This document shows, piece after piece, positions 45,361 to 58,393 of a stretch of DNA of 64,000 nucleotides. The translations under genes were made by a program, and so were the position numbers. The stretch is taken from NCBI RefSeq assembly GCF_019578655.1, contig NC_063258.1:6245283-6309282 (forward strand). The letters are read 5' to 3'. This DNA is from Ricinus communis (taxonomy: Eukaryota > Streptophyta > Magnoliopsida > Malpighiales > Euphorbiaceae). Numbering within the stretch: position 1 is the stretch's first letter; the number at the start of each line of letters is the position of its first letter. The notes under the pieces were generated by a model. It was not told the DNA's origin. It did not search any database and worked only from the letters and a program-made list of their open reading frames with translations.

Positions 45361-48300
45361 TTATTTCTCAATAACTCCAAGAGCCTTGCGAAAAGCTTCA
45401 AACTTAGCTTTGGCAAGTGCTTTAGTAAATATGTCTGCAACTTGCTTATCGGTTTGTATTTTCTGCAACTCAATCTCTTGAGACAACACTTTCTCACGAA
45501 CAAAGTGGTAATAGGTATCAATGTGCTTGGAACGAGCATGAAACACTGGATTACTTGCAAGTTTTATTGCACTTTCATTATCACAATAAATTTGAATTGG
45601 ATGGCTGTGAGTAGTCACCATTTCTTGAATAAGTCTCCTTAGCCACAAACATTCTTGAGTAGCCATTGTAGCTGCTATATATTCTGCCTCACAATTAGAA
45701 AGAGCAACTGTAGATTGTTTTTTACTACACCAGGAAATCGCAGCAGAACCTATTATAAAACAGAAACCTGATGTGGAGCGTCTGTCATTCACGTCACCGG
45801 CCCAATCTGCATCTATAAAGCCACTCAAGGAAAATGACTTAGATTGCTCATACATTAATCTATAACTTAGAGTGCCCTTGATGTAACAAAAGAATCCTTT
45901 TTGTTGCAGTCAAATGAATCTCACATGGCTGATCCATAAATTGAGAAATTCCAAAAATGCAATATCAGGTCTTGTGATAGTTAAATAAAATAAACTACCA
46001 ATAATTTAATGAAAAAATGTTGCATCTTCCAATGACTTTCCTGCATTTTTAGCTAACTTGAGATTAGGTTCCATAGGAGTAGTTTTTACTCTTGAATTTC
46101 CCATACAAAACCTCTGCAATAAACTAGATGCATATCCTTTTTGAGAGACAAAATAACCATCACATTTTTCAATTTCCAAACCAAGGAAACAACTAGCTTC
46201 TCCTAAACTTTTCATTTCAAGACGAATCGACAAAGCATCTTAAAGACAATTAATTTCAGCAATATCATCACGAGTAATAATCATATCATCAACATAAAGC
46301 AAGAGCAAGGTGCGTTCAGTGAGTGTTCTCTTAATAAATAGGCTCGGATCAACACTTAAAGATTTAAAACCACAAAAATCAAGATATTAAGCAATTTTAC
46401 CAAACCAAGCACGAGGAGCTTGCTTGAGACCATAGCGCATTCTTAAGTCTGCACACGTAATCAGGATATTCCTTAGAGACAAATCCTTGTGGCTGCTCCA
46501 TAAAAATGTCACGATCCAACTCTCCGTAAAGGAAAGCATTTTTTACATCGAGTTGTCATAATTTCCAGCCTTTACTAACAGCTAAAAAAAAATTCCCCGA
46601 ACTGTTACCATCCTTGCAACCGGACTAAAAGTCTCATCATAGTCTCAGTCATATTGTTGAGAAAAACCACGAGCAACAAGACGAGCTTTATATCTTCAAT
46701 CATACCATCAGCCTTTTTCTTCAACTTGTAAACCCACTTACAAGTAATTAAATCGGCATCATACAACTTTAGTACAAGCTCCCGGGTGTCATTCTTTTTA
46801 AGTGTTGAAATTTCATCCATCATTTTCCCATTTTGAAATGCCTTTAGCTTCACTGTACAACTTTGGCTCATTTTCATAAGTATCTCCCATAAAAGAAAAA
46901 CAAGACAAAATAAAAAATTGATTCATTTCAACTACAAGTGACCTGATAGCTTTTTCTGTCTCGGAGGATTTTTTCTTATGGCAGCTTCAATATTTGTGAT
47001 TGCCTCTGTATTTTCCTCAGCTTGAATGCCTCTCTCAATTGAAGAATTACTTATTCCTAATGTAGAGTCATCAAGAAAGAGTGCAAGAGTAGTTGTACTT
47101 CTACTGCCATTTGCATAATCTTTGTAACATGAAACTTCATCGAACACCACATCACGAGAAATAATAACCTTCTTTGTTTCCAAACCCATACATCTCCAAC
47201 CCTTCCTATGAGTATCATAGCCAACAAAAATGCATTTCTTAGCCTTTGGGTCAAGCTTAGTTCGATTATGTTTCAATACATGAACATAACAAATAGACCC
47301 AAAAATATGAAAATAACTCACATTGGGTTTACGATGATAGAGCTGCTTAAATAGTGATGATTATGTCCCTGGCCATAAAGGCAGCCGATTACGACATGGA
47401 AAGCAGTTTGAAAAGCTGCTGCCCATAACTCTCTTAGAAGACTCCTCGCATGTAACCAAGACAAACAAACTGATGTAAGATGAGCTAACTTGCGCTCAGC
47501 CACCCCATTTTGCAGCGGGGTTTCTGGACAAGTCATTTGACGCTGAATTCCATGCTCTCTACAGTAATCCATAAAATCCATTGATAAAAATTCCCCTCCA
47601 TTATCCGTCCGCAAGTACTTGATTTGCAACCCAAATTCGTTTTCTACATCATGCTTAAACTGGATAAACTTAGAAAATGCTTCACTTTTGTATTCTAAAA
47701 AGTATACCCAGCTGAAACGAGAGAAATCATCCACAATTACCATCACATAATGAAGGCCAGTATAGCTTGCTGTCCTCGTTGGTCCCAAAAGATCGGAATG
47801 AACTAATTCCAATGCTGCGAAAGCTCTACTTTTGAACTTGAGAAAGGAAGATGATGAGATTTTCCATATTGGCAACCCGGACAAATCTTGTCATGCTGAA
47901 TATCTTTATAAACAGGAACACCATCTAGAAGTTGGTTTGTGGATATTTTCTGCAGCAACTGAAAGCCCACATGACCCAAGCGAGCATGCCAAAGCATTGA
48001 GCTTGCATTATCACTAGCCTTTTTGACATATTCATCACTTGCAGATAAAACATACAAAGATTCCTTCCTTTTTCCACAAAACAGAACATCAGCAGCAATA
48101 TGTTTTATATTAGAAAGAATTTGAACGTCTTTAGGACCAAAAAGAACATATCTTCCTAAATCTGTTATTTGCGATACAGAAGAAAGATTTTTCTTTAAAC
48201 CAGGAACATAATAAACGTCCTTGAGAAGAACACTCCCATCATCAAATCTCCTTCTTTCATCACAAGATGTAGTGAATTATCAGCTGTCACAATGACCTTC

Positions 48301-49399
48301 TTCTTATGATGTGGACGAACATCAGATAGAAGAGTTTCATTCCCAGTTGCATGATGAGAACAACCAGAATCGACAATCCATTCCTCGTTGTAATCAACAA
48401 AAGCATGAGCATCTGGAGACACATCATCTTGATGCACAGCTGAAGTCACATTTGTTGGCTGGTCAAGAACCTCAATGGATAAACATTGTTCCTAAGATGG
48501 ATCTGGAAACTCGCTGCTTTCATGTACAACATTTGCTTCTGTTTCTTGCATTTTGACTCGGCAATTTGACTTAATATGGCCTGGCTTCCCCCATCGATCG
48601 CACACCACTTTCACCCGACAATCTCATTTGAGATCTCCAAGTTTTCCACACCTTAACAAGCTTTAGATGATTTCTTTGATGATTCCTCAGTTTTAGACTG
48701 ATTTCTATCACTTGATGAAGGCTTTGAATAGGAATTCTTTCTCCTTTGATCTTTGACATACAACACATCTTCTGATTTTGGAGAAAGCTTGTTGTTGTTG
48801 GTCATTTGCTTAATCAATGCTTCCTGATTAGAAAATAAATTTTCTAATTCAATAATTGAAGGCTGATTTGCCCACTCTTGTATTGAAGAAACAAAAGGCA
48901 TCATATCTTTTCGTAGTCCATGAATAAGATACTGTGGCAATCGTGCATCACTCACTGGCTCCTCCGCATTTGATTTTGAAATTTCAGAACACAAATTCTT
49001 TACTTTCAAGAAATATTCTTCAATAGAAAAATTACCTTGAGTTACCACAGCTAGTTCATTCTCAAGAAATTGCAATCGAGCTGTATTTTTCTTAGTAAAC
49101 AATTTTTGAAGTGTCTCCCACACTTGCTTTGGTGACTTCAAATCACAAACATGATCAATGTATTCCTTGTTGATCGCAGTTCGTAAAGCAAATAGAGCTT
49201 TGCCATACTTGATCTTCCATTTTTGGCGTCAGTCAGCATTCTGTGGAGTATTTGCTGGGATTATTGTTTCATCACCTTCAATAAGATCCTACAAATCCTG
49301 CCCCTGTAGAAAAGCTTCCATACATAATTTCCAGTAATTATAATTATTACCAACAAGCTTTTCTATAGCTATATTCGAAGACGCACTTCCACCATTCAT
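45361..49399 (-). pseudogene. Copia gag-pol polyprotein, multiply broken
   Basis: Domains in order on the minus strand. Gag (UBN2 type) runs from the ATG at 49399 with early stops, then an open stretch at 49141-48653 (KQVWETLQKLFTKKNTARLQ). A protease follows with WIVDSGCSHHATGN near 48390-48350. The pre-integrase zinc region has LWHARLGHVGFQLL near 47990. Integrase has HSDLLGPTRTASY, VIVDDFSRFSWVYFL and YLRTDNGGEFLS (47810-47580). RT has the YVDD box near 46285. RNase H ends at 45361 with GFIDADWAGDVNDRRSTSGF, NCEAEYIAA and KHIDTYYHFVREKV. Frame breaks lie near 48650, 48195, 47318, 46930, 46600, 46000 and 45860. Integrase-before-RT order defines the copia superfamily. Confidence 0.9.
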
Positions 49400-49438
49400 C
49401 TTGGTTGAGTAATAATATCAAATACTTGATTATCAGCA

Positions 49439-49451
49439 GGCTCTGATACCA
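49439..49451 (-). other. Primer-binding site (tRNA-iMet) of the copia element
   Basis: The minus strand reads TGGTATCAGAGCC, two bases inside the 5' LTR. Confidence 0.88.
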
Positions 49452-49453
49452 AA

Positions 49454-49784
49454 TGACACAAATTCTAACTCTCAAAATGAAGATAAATCTGAAAATTATT
49501 ATTATTAAAAAAAAGATAGTACAAAGAAACTAAAATATGAAGTGTTGCACTGCTACTACATCTGAAATATGAAGTGTTACACTGCTACTGCAATTTACTA
49601 ACAGTAAAACATCTATTTAAACTAAAATAATTCCTATAAAGACTCAACTAATTTGCCCAAGAGTAGCTAACGTACAACTAATTTATTTGCACAAATAAAG
49701 GACCAAAATAAGTTAACAGACTCCTATTAAAAATGAATAACTTGACAAGTTCAAACCAGCAATAAGTTGCACTAAATTTTGACA
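49454..49784 (-). repeat. 5' LTR of the copia element
   Basis: This 331-bp LTR starts TGTCAAAATTTAG on the minus strand. A segment of about 32 bp (GAAATATGAAGTGTTRCACTGCTACT context, 49530-49590) is tandemly duplicated only in this copy. Confidence 0.9.
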
Positions 49785-50241
49785 TGGTGATAGTTCTGGA
49801 GCAAATATATCATACAATTTAGCAGTGAGGATTGGCTTATCTGGGCTAGCAGGATTCAAGTTAGAAAGGATTATTTTAGTACACCCTATATTTATGGGTT
49901 TGGATAAGCTAGATAGAATATTGTTATACATGTGCCCTAAAAATGATGGATTGGAGGATGCTAGGATAAAAACAAGGAGGATCTTGCTAAAATTGGGTGT
50001 AAGAGGATAATAGTGTTTGTAATTGCCAAAGGTAAATTAGGCAATGTTGGTGAGTCTTTCTATCAGGAGTTGAAAGAAGAGTGAATGGAAGGGAAAGGCA
50101 AAGATTGTAATAAACGAAGGGGTAGGCCATATGTTTCATTTGTTCAAGCCAAAGTCTGAGCAGGCTTTATTTCTTATGAAAGAAATTGTTTCTTTCATTA
50201 ATATCCAAGAAGAGGTGGTTTTGAAAAGCATGATTTCATGA

Positions 50242-53118
50242 TATTTCTAAAATTATTGCTTTCTTCTTTTTATCTTTCTCCCTTTGTTCCTTTAGTATTT
50301 CTTCTTCTTCTTTTGTTTCCTCCCATGACAACTATCAACACAGGAAACCATTACCAACTTAACTAAAAGTTTAGGAAAATTATAGCTTTCAATCTTCTAC
50401 TCAAACATTATTTTTTGTTGGATATTATTGTAGGAATCATTTGAGGAAGATCTTAAATATCATAATTGGAGGGAAAAACAGACTCTTCTTTTGGTGATTA
50501 TACTATTATTAATTAATCTATTGATAATATAAGGAATAGTAAAAAAAATTGATGTCGTGAGAATCGACACTAGTTATAAAACTGAAAAATATAGCAATAT
50601 ATTATATTTGAATTTTAATAAATAGACTTATTAAATTGCAATTTGATAGTCAAATGATAAAATTATTAGTTATTAAACTTTAAATTTATATTATCAAATA
50701 TGAGCAACATAATAATAGTGATTGATCAGAATGAAGATGGTTAAGTTATTGCAAATTAAAATTTTCTAACGGCGAGATATATATTTTTTATCATGATTTC
50801 TAATTATATATATAATCTTAAAAATTACATATTTAGTATTATAAAATAATAAAACTACAAATTATTTGTAGGGTCTTTATTTAGTTAAGTAATACCTTAA
50901 GAAATCAACAAAGTACCTACTGACTTTTACCTATCCTTTCTAATTTTGATAGGTGATTTTAATTTACACAAGAGCTTAAAAAAGTTTAATATAAGTGCTT
51001 TTAATAATTTTTTACTAAAATATTCTTAATAGACCTTTTAATATATAAATAATAATTCAAATATTGATATACGTATGATTTGTCCATAATTTTTAAGATT
51101 TAAATAAAAAAAATTATATGAAAATTCAAAAAAAATTATATAATATTCATAATTTCAAATCAAGTAAATAAAAATTAATTATATTTATATAATTTTTGAA
51201 ATTCAGTCATTAAACTAACAATTTAAAAGAGAAAATAATTTATATTTATAGACCAACTAAAAAAGAAAAATGGCCATTCAAAATTGAAGAGAAAGAGTAC
51301 AAAATAAGTCTACATGAAAGGATGCTCTGCCATGGCAATGGATTAATGGTTGGGATATGAGCTGTTGGCAGTTGTGGGAGTGGGGCAGGTGATATTATAA
51401 GTGCTCATGTAGTCGAATTGAAATGGTTGGTTGGATACTATCACATTTGACTTTCGCAATGATGACGTTTAAAATAGTTGTAACAGATTATCACATTTAT
51501 GCCATGTCATAATCTAATGAAACATCAATTATATTGTATTGAAGTCTAGTTATAAATTATATTTTATATTTTATATTTTTAGTAATTGTATATAAATTAT
51601 TTTAGTATTTTAAATAAATAAATAAATATATATATATATATTTAATTTATTTTTAAATATATTTTTCGATGATAATTTTTAAAATTTCAAAGTAAAAAAG
51701 ATAATGTAAAAAATCGTTTATACTTAATAAAAGAATATCAATTCTAAATAAATAAAAATAATTTGTCTAGGAGTTAATAATATGACCGTTAAAACTTTTA
51801 CTTATGTTCTTTGTTTTATATATTTTATATCTAAATATCATAGATTTTTTATTGACTCGCTGATTTTTATGTCAGTAACTATAATTCACATGCAACATTA
51901 TTTTTTTCATTATATAATTTCAATATTTGTTATTGGCAAGTTTTTTAAAAAATAAATTGAAAGTATATATATTTATTTTAAAATTTTGAAACAATTGAAT
52001 AAAATTAATTAGAACATCGTTTTAAATTTCATTGAATTTATACTTGGATTGTATTGATATATTAAATATTCAATATTAAATATTTAGATTTGATTAGTTT
52101 ATATTTTATATTTTTTTATTTTCATTAATTTTTGTTAATATATTTTAGAATTTCATTATTATAATTGGATTCGATAAACAAGTATATTTAATTTTTTAAA
52201 TATTCATATAAACGAATATTTAACGGGTAAAGTATTCACTATCTATTTAAATATTCAAAATATATTTAACAGCTATTTAATTCTAAAGGATTTCAATCGA
52301 GTTTTAATACTATGCAAGTATTTCTATTCAAATTTGAGATAGATTTGAATAACAAATGCAATCTGATAAACGAATTTGAAATAGATTGAGAACATGTCTT
52401 TTAATTAGGTTCGGATTTAGTTACCTTTAAATAAACAATATATTTCTCTCTTCCTAATTTTAGTAGCGAATAATTCCACTTCCACATCTTTGTATTGTAA
52501 GAAAATCAGTTTCAGAAGTATAAATACATATATAAAAGAATTTTAAAACTAAAATCCTAGAGTTTATCACTCACCAAGCTGAAACTAATTATATTTTTAC
52601 TAATTCGCTAGTTCCCTTACAAACAAACACGCCAACAATTAACCTTGTAATCATATATAAATAAAATTATAAATTATTTATAATTTTGACCCTATTACTA
52701 TTTTTAATAATTTTATTAACCATGATAAAGAAAATTATTTTCTATTTATTTAAGGGTTTGTATCAATACTCTAAAAGAAATATTTTTTTCCGAATGCTCA
52801 ACACAAAAATAACAAATATTGAATAAGTTTATAATATACTACTGGTTAAATATTTATAACAAAACTATTTATAATGATGTTAAATTGAAAGATTGTTTGT
52901 TGTGGATACAGAACAATCAATCTTTATGATCATAGCTATGTTTCTTCAATCATATTTAAAATTTTAATTTTTCTAATTTATAAAATTGAAGAAATATATT
53001 ACAGACCGAAAAAAAAAAAAAGTTGTTGGATAATTATATTTGTTATTACATATAAATTAATTATTAATTAAACTACAAATCTATTAATAAAATATACAAA
53101 TGCTAATAATCAACTAAT
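50242..53118. other. AT-rich intergenic DNA
   Basis: No gene, RNA gene or bounded repeat recognised. A short (TA)n tract lies near 51628-51642. Confidence 0.55.
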
Positions 53119-53383
53119 ATGGAAGAAGGGGAACAACAGTTGGAAATGGTTGCTAACACCCTGTAGGTTGAGGAGCAAAGAAAGAATATGCTCGAGGAGG
53201 GGTTCGCGTCTGATTAGCTAGTCAGTGAGGCAATACCAGAGAATGAATTAGCCACAGTAGGATTGAGACACGGCTCAGAATACTACGGAGGGCAACAATA
53301 GGGGATTTCCCAAAATGGACGAAAGAAAGTCTGGTTGAGTAGTGCTAGAGGTCAACGGATCATGAATTAATTCTATTTCTTCT
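53119..53383 (+). pseudogene. Decayed plastid 16S rRNA fragment (nuclear plastid insertion)
   Basis: Sense-strand phrases match the 5' third of chloroplast 16S rRNA in the correct order. These are CAACAGTTGGAAATGGTTGC, GAGGAGGGGTTCGCGTCTGA, TTAGCTAGTCAGTGAGGCAA, TGAGACACGGCTCAGA, CTACGGAGGGCAACAATAGG and a final GGATCATGAATT. About 30 bases between GAGGCAATA and the GAGA(G)GATGA stem are missing and many sites have drifted. It is much more GC-rich than its surroundings. It cannot be a working rRNA gene; it is a short nuclear insertion of plastid DNA, with no other plastid sequence visible beside it. Confidence 0.85.
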
Positions 53384-56300
53384 CTAATGTCATTGCATAT
53401 TTTATTGATATTCTTAATTTTTAATTTTATATTAATTATGTATAATTTCTTTATCTTTTTAAATTTCTACTTCTAATATTTTTATAGGTTTTGATTTTAG
53501 TTTTTTCTTAATATTTATATAATATATAATTTTAATTTTAATTTAATTTTAGATATAAATTTTATTTATTAAAAAAATTATTGTGTTTAAATTTCTATTT
53601 AAATATAATTATATAGTTATATGGTTTTTTATTTTTTATTTTTTACAAATATGTTTAATTTTTTATATAATTTTTTAATAGTTTTTTGTATTTATTGTAT
53701 ATAATATGGAAAAATATATAATGTGTCTTTATTTAGTTAACAATGTGTCTTTTGGAACGATATATGCTAAAGTACATGGTTAACAATCAGTGAATAGAAT
53801 TTTAATCTTATTTTGTTCCATGTGCTGATAATTTATTTATTTTTTATATAAATATTTATTATATATTTTGAGTTGATAAATTGACTATTTATTCTAAGAA
53901 GTTGACCTGTATGTAAAATGTATATTTTTTATATGTTTTGAAATTTAATATTATGTAGATATAATAAACATTATTTCAATTTTTTAGATTCGAATTTATT
54001 GTGGTACAAGGTATATTTTCTTGTACTGCACATTTTAAAATATTACAAAAGAAATTTCTAATCAAGAAATGGATCCCTTTTATAAAAGGTATGTCCATTT
54101 TATAGGTGAAACTCTCCCAAAATTTCAATAAAAATTCTAAGAGTAAAAGAATATAATAATTAATTTTTAATAAATATCTTTTCTGCCTCAGATCAGACCC
54201 TATTTTTTTATTTATTTTATATTTGTATTGTACTTGTTTTGTAAATAATTAATTTTCACTATATCTTTTGTATATATTTTAAAAATTAAAATTACTATGC
54301 ATTTTTTCAAATTAATTGCTCATATTCAATTTTAATAAGTCGCTAAAAACTAATTAATATTAATTGTTACAAATTCGATGTAAAAGAGAATCTCTATATT
54401 TATCAACTGAATATCAATAGAAATAAAATAAATAATTTAGTTTAAAATATTTTAGCAAAGGCATATATCGACAACGTATTAATTTTATTTTTTAAATTCA
54501 AAAACATTAATTATATTTTTATTTTCAAAAAATTATTTAGCGACAGTCTTTATTGATAGGTTCGTTGTTATAATTGGCGATGGCATTTAATGATGGTTTT
54601 CTCATTGCTAGTGTGGGATGATGTGAATATAGTTATGCCTTAGCGACACAATGGATGTACTTCAATGACTACTCTTACTGTTGCTAAATTTAACGTCGGA
54701 GATGTCAAAATGGCTGATATTTAATTAATTTTTAGAATATTTGACTTGAGCGTATTTCTGTAAATATAAATTTTTTTTAAATATTGTTGTAAATAATTCT
54801 TTTAAGTAAAAATACAATTATTGTTATAAAAAGAAATATTTATGTAACAAAATCTTTGATCTTTGACTTGCGTGGAAGATAAAAAAATAAATATAATAAA
54901 TTAAATGAATTGTAAGAGAAGAAAAAAAAAAGATGCAAAGGGAAGAAGATACGGCAGGAGAAAATGAGTCAAAAAGGAAATTAATATATTTTTGTAAGAT
55001 TATTTAGCTCGAAAAAGAAATTTGTGGATTTCTTTTTTAAGTATAAATGTTATTAATACTTATGTAATAATCATATTACTTTATTTTGTTTACATTTCTA
55101 AGACAATTTGAATATGGTTTTCAAGTGAATCAAAGAATTTTAATGTTCAATTATTTATTGGAGAATTCTAATAATAATAGAAAAAAGAAATTTAATCACT
55201 TCCATCAATTATCAACGTCTAATGTGATGATCAAATCTATATAGTTTTCTCTTTCTTAGATGGTATTTTTTTTTATATGTTTTTTAACATTTTTTTATTA
55301 AATTTAAGTGTAATGTTGTAAGTAACTTTCTTTTAACTTTAACCTTTTTATCTTTATTTTCTTAATGCTATCTTTTTTATTTTAATTTTTTTATGAATTT
55401 GAAGTATTTTTTACATCTTAATAAACTATCTTATTATAAAAATATTTAAATAAATAAATTAAACATCATTAATTATAATTTATTTTTTAATTAGATATCC
55501 AATGATTTAAATTAAATTGGTAAGTTGCAAATTCTTTTATGTGTAACCTCAATCTTTTAGGGATAGTAAATTTAATAGTCTGTTTCAATTCAATTCAATG
55601 TAGCTTTTAGATGTTTCAATAATGATGAAATGAGATTATTTTTAGATTTTTAAACTTTTTAAAAAAAAAATAGATTAAGTATAAGCTTTTTATATAAATA
55701 AGTATTTCTATAAAAGACACAATTAATGAAATTGCAAAAATTTATAACCTACAAATTAAAATATATCTAATTTTTTTCTTGTCTCCAATTAGCATTTAAT
55801 TCTACAAATTAAACTATTCATTTCCAATTTATACTCAATCTCACTATTTGTCTCCATCTAAGATGCTCAATAATGATGTTAGAAATAATATGTATTATTG
55901 TTGAGAATTGTCTTATTAAGGCAAACTCCTGGTCATAAAAATTGTAAATTCTTTGTTATTAGTGGTTCTAGCCAAACATAATTCATACATCATATATTTT
56001 ATTTATTTCATGTTGATATTTTATTCACATATATCCTATCATGAATTAATGTAAATGCTCATAAAAATTTACTCACAATAATTAATTCTTTCTTTTATTT
56101 GTGTGTGTTTTCTTTATAGAACTATAAAATTCACCATTGTAGATGAACTTTGGTCTTGGATATTAAAATGTGTCATCATATAGAAAATATTTTAATAGGA
56201 GTAGATTGTTATACTTAAAAGTCTTGAGAATTAAAATTATATTATCTATTGTGTATTATTACATGCTAATCATATTATAAGATTGAATTGGCTAAAAAAT

Positions 56301-58290
56301 AATAATTCTTCTTTCATTCCAATTGTATTCATATATATAAATGATCTTACTCGAAACAGATGCTGGCAAGAGTTCTTTTGGCAAGAATTCTCATACCGAG
56401 AAAGCATTATTTTATATTGGGACACAAGGGAATAGATAAAAATATGATTTGAATTAAAGATTTACTAAATATCTTTTGTATGTTGAAATTTAAAAAATTG
56501 ATATTTTTATTTTTTTTCCTGATATTACTATAATTCTTTTACTTCATATATAAGTTTGACAATAACACAACATGTAAAAGAATTAAAAATATGAAGAAAA
56601 TATTTTATAGTTGTTCTTATCTTGTTGTTTTTTTATAAACATTGCTTTTGATTTCTATTGCATCAAATATAGACAAATACTAGCAATCATGAGTGACTAC
56701 TAAGAGTGAGAGTGTATTATATATACATCAATGTAACATATTGATGTGCGATTTAGTAGGTATTGCTAGAAATTGAGTGATGTACAACTACTATTGTACT
56801 ATATTTCTACTTAGTATAATAAAAAAATTTATTTTAATTAAGTGTTGATATAAATTCTGCAATATAATAAGGATTACCCCTTACAAGTTTAATTTATTAA
56901 ATTAACACTTAATAATCATATTCTATGGTAGTTTCAGTCCTCAAATTATATTATATCTATTATTGTGTAACAAATTTAATTTATTAAGTTAATACTTAAT
57001 AATCATATACTTTATAATAGTTTCAGTATTTCAAACTATATTATATATACTCATTTGTAGTAATTTTTTTCCTTTGATTACAATTAGTTGATATTTATAT
57101 TTAATCGACACTTTAAAATGTTTATGCAAAAAAAAAAAATTATATTATTTTCTCATTTAAAATAAAAGTTTCATAGTATAATTTCTTCTTTTAAATTTTA
57201 ATTAATATCTATTATATTTTTATTTTTATGGATTATATAAATGAAATGAATATATGAAAACAAGGTTTCTAATTTGCTTTCTTTCTCTTTTTCTTTTCGA
57301 TTTTTCTCTGAATTTTAAGATATTTTTTTGCATTTTGGTGAGTTAACCTATTACATAAGTCATTTAAATAAGTAAATAAATTTTATTAAATATAATTAAT
57401 TTTTTAATTAGATATTCAATGATTTAAACGTTACTGGTAAATTATAAATTTTTCTATAAATAACCATCCAATACCATCAATCATTAGATATTTTTATATT
57501 TTCTAAATAGATACTAAATTAATTTAAAAATCACTCTTAAACTCTTCATTGAAAATTTCTTTTATTAGGACCCATCTCAAAATTATGGTTAATCGATTTT
57601 TTATTTATGAGTTTAAGAAAATATTGGTTCTCAATAATTTGAGCTTTTAGATTCTTTTTTCTAGTTCTTTTTAAGATGAAAAGTATAGTGAAAATGGATG
57701 GAATAATATTGCAAGAGAATTTCAGAAGAAGAAAAATAGAATTTGAAAAAAATATCGCTTAAAATATTGAAAGAATGTAAAGAAAAATTCTTAAAATTCT
57801 ATATATTTTTTGCTACTTGAAAAGTTATCTAAAGTACATGAATATCTTTATAAAAGTCAAAGATTTTTTTTTGAAAGGAACGACTTTTTGAATATTGATT
57901 TATTTATATAGACTTTTTAGAAGTTATATTTGAATAATCCATGATTTCTATAGAATTTTTAAAGTCGTTAGTATTAAATATGCATTTACTTTTATCAAGT
58001 TTTTTTTGTCTTCAAATCTCTAATAAATTTATCTGTTTCTTTTTAAGAAATAAATCTATTATTTTTTTCTAAAAAAATCTATTTATTTTAATAATATATA
58101 GCACCTCATGAACCAATTTATCAAACCTCTTTATAATTCTCAAATGATTTCGAAGCAATGAAATATACTTTTATTTAGTAATATTGCATCTGTAATTCCA
58201 ATTTAATCAATCTCTTAATGACAATAATTATTTTAAGATAATAAAATTTACTCCAATTTGGTAATATTATATAAGCATAATTATTTCTTT
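53384..58290. other. AT-rich intergenic DNA
   Basis: No supported gene. A patch at 54535-54720 with TTAGCGACAG... and ...TTAGCGACAC phrases looks like an old transposon end but has no definable termini. Elsewhere there are only A/T runs. Confidence 0.5.
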
Positions 58291-58292
58291 TT

Positions 58293-58303
58293 ACTTATAA
58301 ATA
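58293..58303 (+). promoter_or_regulatory. Candidate TATA box of the cysteine-rich peptide gene
   Basis: CTTATAAATAC lies about 100 bp before the ATG at 58394. It is a good match to plant TATA boxes in otherwise AT-rich DNA, so specificity is limited. Confidence 0.4.
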
Positions 58304-58393
58304 CAGGAGAAAGTGAATAGCATTAGCAACACACAAACCAAAAAACATATATATAGAGAGAAAACAAATATCATAACTAACATATATACTATA

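Larger units (their letters stand above)
45044..49784 (-). mobile_element. Near-complete Ty1/copia retrotransposon inserted in the carboxylesterase
   Basis: Minus strand. 5' LTR 49454-49784, tRNA-iMet primer site 49439-49451, gag-pol 49399-45361, polypurine stretch AAGGGAGGC just before the 3' LTR at 45044-45342. LTR ends are TGTCA...TGTCA. The flanks are GGTGA on the left and T plus GGTGA on the right, so the target duplication is present but displaced by one base. The polyprotein is broken by stops and frameshifts, so the copy is not autonomous now. Confidence 0.92.
44560..50241 (+). pseudogene. Carboxylesterase (CXE-type alpha/beta hydrolase) pseudogene split by a copia element
   Basis: The two halves are 44560-45043 and 49785-50241. 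The first opens at an ATG at 44560 and reads KITHDFFPFSKIHEDGYIERY, TGVRSKDVVISLQP and LLVLIYFHGALRSAF. The usual oxyanion-hole HGGG is shortened here. A frameshift near 44860 leads to SVECRLAPEHPIPTCYDDSW and HANG. The copia element breaks the serine elbow: the GDSSGAN codons lie at the right edge, duplicated in part at the left. The second half continues ISYNLAVRIG and RIILVHPIFMG, has a frameshift near 49985 and a stop near 50082, and ends EGVGHMFHLFKPKSEQALF with the catalytic-His context. Family members hydrolyse carboxyl esters or act in hormone and specialised metabolism. With the element, frameshifts and damaged HGGG, this copy is dead. Confidence 0.87.

Noticed and set aside
54535..54720. 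TTAGCGACAG...TTAGCGACAC patch resembling a DNA-transposon end
   Set aside because: No terminal inverted repeat, target duplication or coding part could be defined, so it is not listed as an element.
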